This document shows positions 6,454 through 6,681 of a stretch of 6,681 nucleotides of DNA, piece by piece. Made by a program: the position numbers and the translations under genes. The stretch is from Oscillospiraceae bacterium (GTDB lineage: Bacteria > Bacillota > Clostridia > Oscillospirales > Ruminococcaceae): contig JAAVIG010000151.1 of NCBI GenBank assembly GCA_014796735.1, forward strand, positions 1 to 6,681. The letters are read 5' to 3'. Numbering within the stretch: position 1 is the first letter of the stretch; each line of letters begins with the position of its first letter. Under the pieces are notes generated by a model. The model was not told the DNA's origin and did no database searches. It worked only from the letters and a program-made list of their open reading frames with translations.

Positions 6454-6605
6454 ATACAAAAATAACCTTCATCCCCAAAAGAGATGAAAGCTACTACTTC
6501 CACGGTACCACTCTTAATTGGCATTACCTCACGGCAATACCCGCTCACACGTATCAAACAATACGTTCCCCTGTAACGTGAGGACACGTTCCGTTCTACC
6601 GAGCG
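6454..6605 (-). promoter_or_regulatory. T-box riboswitch (tRNA-sensing leader) of the cimA-leuCDB operon
   Basis: The minus strand carries the T-box core AAGAGTGGTACCGTGG (6515-6500). The antiterminator can be drawn completely: AAGAG (6515-6511) pairs with CUCUU (6483-6479), then the 7-nt bulge UGGUACC (6510-6504), then GUGGAAG (6503-6497) pairs with CUUUCAU (6490-6484) around a 6-nt loop. This is the canonical geometry. The bulge UGGU would pair with an uncharged tRNA ending ACCA, meaning discriminator A, which fits tRNA-Ile and tRNA-Leu among others. Just upstream is a 9-bp stem III (6541-6533 with 6528-6520, loop GTGA). Before it lies a three-way junction closed by CGCTC/GAGCG (6605-6601 with 6546-6542) with two 6-bp arms (6590-6575 and 6566-6549). 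High tRNA charging should terminate transcription before cimA. Stem I and the specifier codon were not identified. Confidence 0.9.
6458..6492 (-). terminator. Intrinsic terminator of the T-box leader
   Basis: AGCUUUCAUCUC (6492-6481) pairs with GGGAUGAAGGUU (6475-6464) as 12 bp with three G-U pairs and a 5-nt loop (UUUUG). Five U follow at 6462-6458 and more U soon after. Its 5' arm is the same RNA used by the 3' side of the antiterminator, so the two folds exclude each other. Confidence 0.85.
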
Positions 6606-6681
6606 TTCTCAAACCACACTATTTGCACAGCTGTACGCATTAAAAATACGTTTAAGCAAATAAAACAAATGAAATAACGCT
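6606..6681 (-). other. 5' part of the operon leader, possibly a short or incomplete T-box stem I
   Basis: AT-rich stretch upstream of the T-box junction with no gene. Its RNA can form nested helices: AGCGUU (6681-6676) with AACGCU (6608-6603), UAUUUGC (6662-6656) with GCAAAUA (6626-6620), and ACGUA (6651-6647) with UGCGU (6639-6635). The outermost helix overlaps and competes with the CGCTC/GAGCG junction stem. I could not find the usual stem I landmarks (an AGUA/GAA loop E or a codon followed by A in a specifier loop). Either stem I continues past the window edge or it is divergent. Confidence 0.35.

Noticed and set aside
6131..6454. Plus-strand open frame of 107 codons over the cimA start and the inverted-repeat element.
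   Set aside because: It runs antisense to cimA and its leader, matches no known family pattern, and spans a structured repeat.
6639..6668. Candidate promoter on the minus strand: TTGTTT (6668-6663) and TTTAAT (6644-6639) with an 18-nt spacer.
   Set aside because: The -35 match is weak and the region is AT-rich by nature. A start here would leave only about 30 nt before the T-box junction, too little for a stem I, so the real promoter is more likely beyond the window.

Overview
The window reads as a piece of a low- to mid-GC Gram-positive chromosome, most likely a clostridial (Oscillospiraceae/Ruminococcus-like) bacterium. The grounds are a T-box tRNA-sensing leader, a short (163 aa) LeuD-type isomerase subunit, strong AGAAAGGA-type ribosome binding sites, and a MurD variant whose motifs I associate with clostridial relatives. 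The taxon is an inference; no rRNA or marker gene is present.

Layout: the left end (1-711, + strand) is the C-terminal half of murD, a peptidoglycan precursor ligase cut by the window edge. It meets a six-gene minus-strand operon at a hairpin (712-760) that can terminate transcription from both sides. Read in the direction of transcription (right to left), the operon is: T-box leader (about 6681-6454), a 162-bp inverted-repeat element of MITE-like structure (6290-6451), cimA (citramalate synthase), leuC, a small Dabb-domain gene, leuD, a GNAT acetyltransferase gene, and leuB.

How the genes work together: CimA condenses pyruvate with acetyl-CoA to (R)-citramalate. LeuC/LeuD isomerise it through citraconate to 3-methylmalate, and LeuB oxidises that to 2-oxobutyrate, the carbon skeleton for isoleucine made without threonine deaminase. 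The same LeuC/LeuD/LeuB enzymes normally also make the leucine precursor 2-oxoisocaproate, but no 2-isopropylmalate synthase (leuA) is in the window. The leader contains a complete T-box antiterminator: a 7-nt UGGUACC bulge between two helices that are mutually exclusive with a 12-bp terminator. The operon should therefore be switched on by an uncharged tRNA with discriminator base A, which fits Ile or Leu. The specifier codon could not be identified, because the 5' part of the leader is cut by the window or atypical.

Unusual points: the inverted-repeat element sits inside the transcribed leader between the T-box terminator and the cimA ribosome binding site; two genes not known for this pathway (Dabb and GNAT) lie between leuC, leuD and leuB, the GNAT start overlapping the leuD stop as TAATG; and MurD has isoleucine where the E. 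coli enzyme has its substrate-binding Lys319. I found no CRISPR array, transposase, phage gene, tRNA or rRNA.
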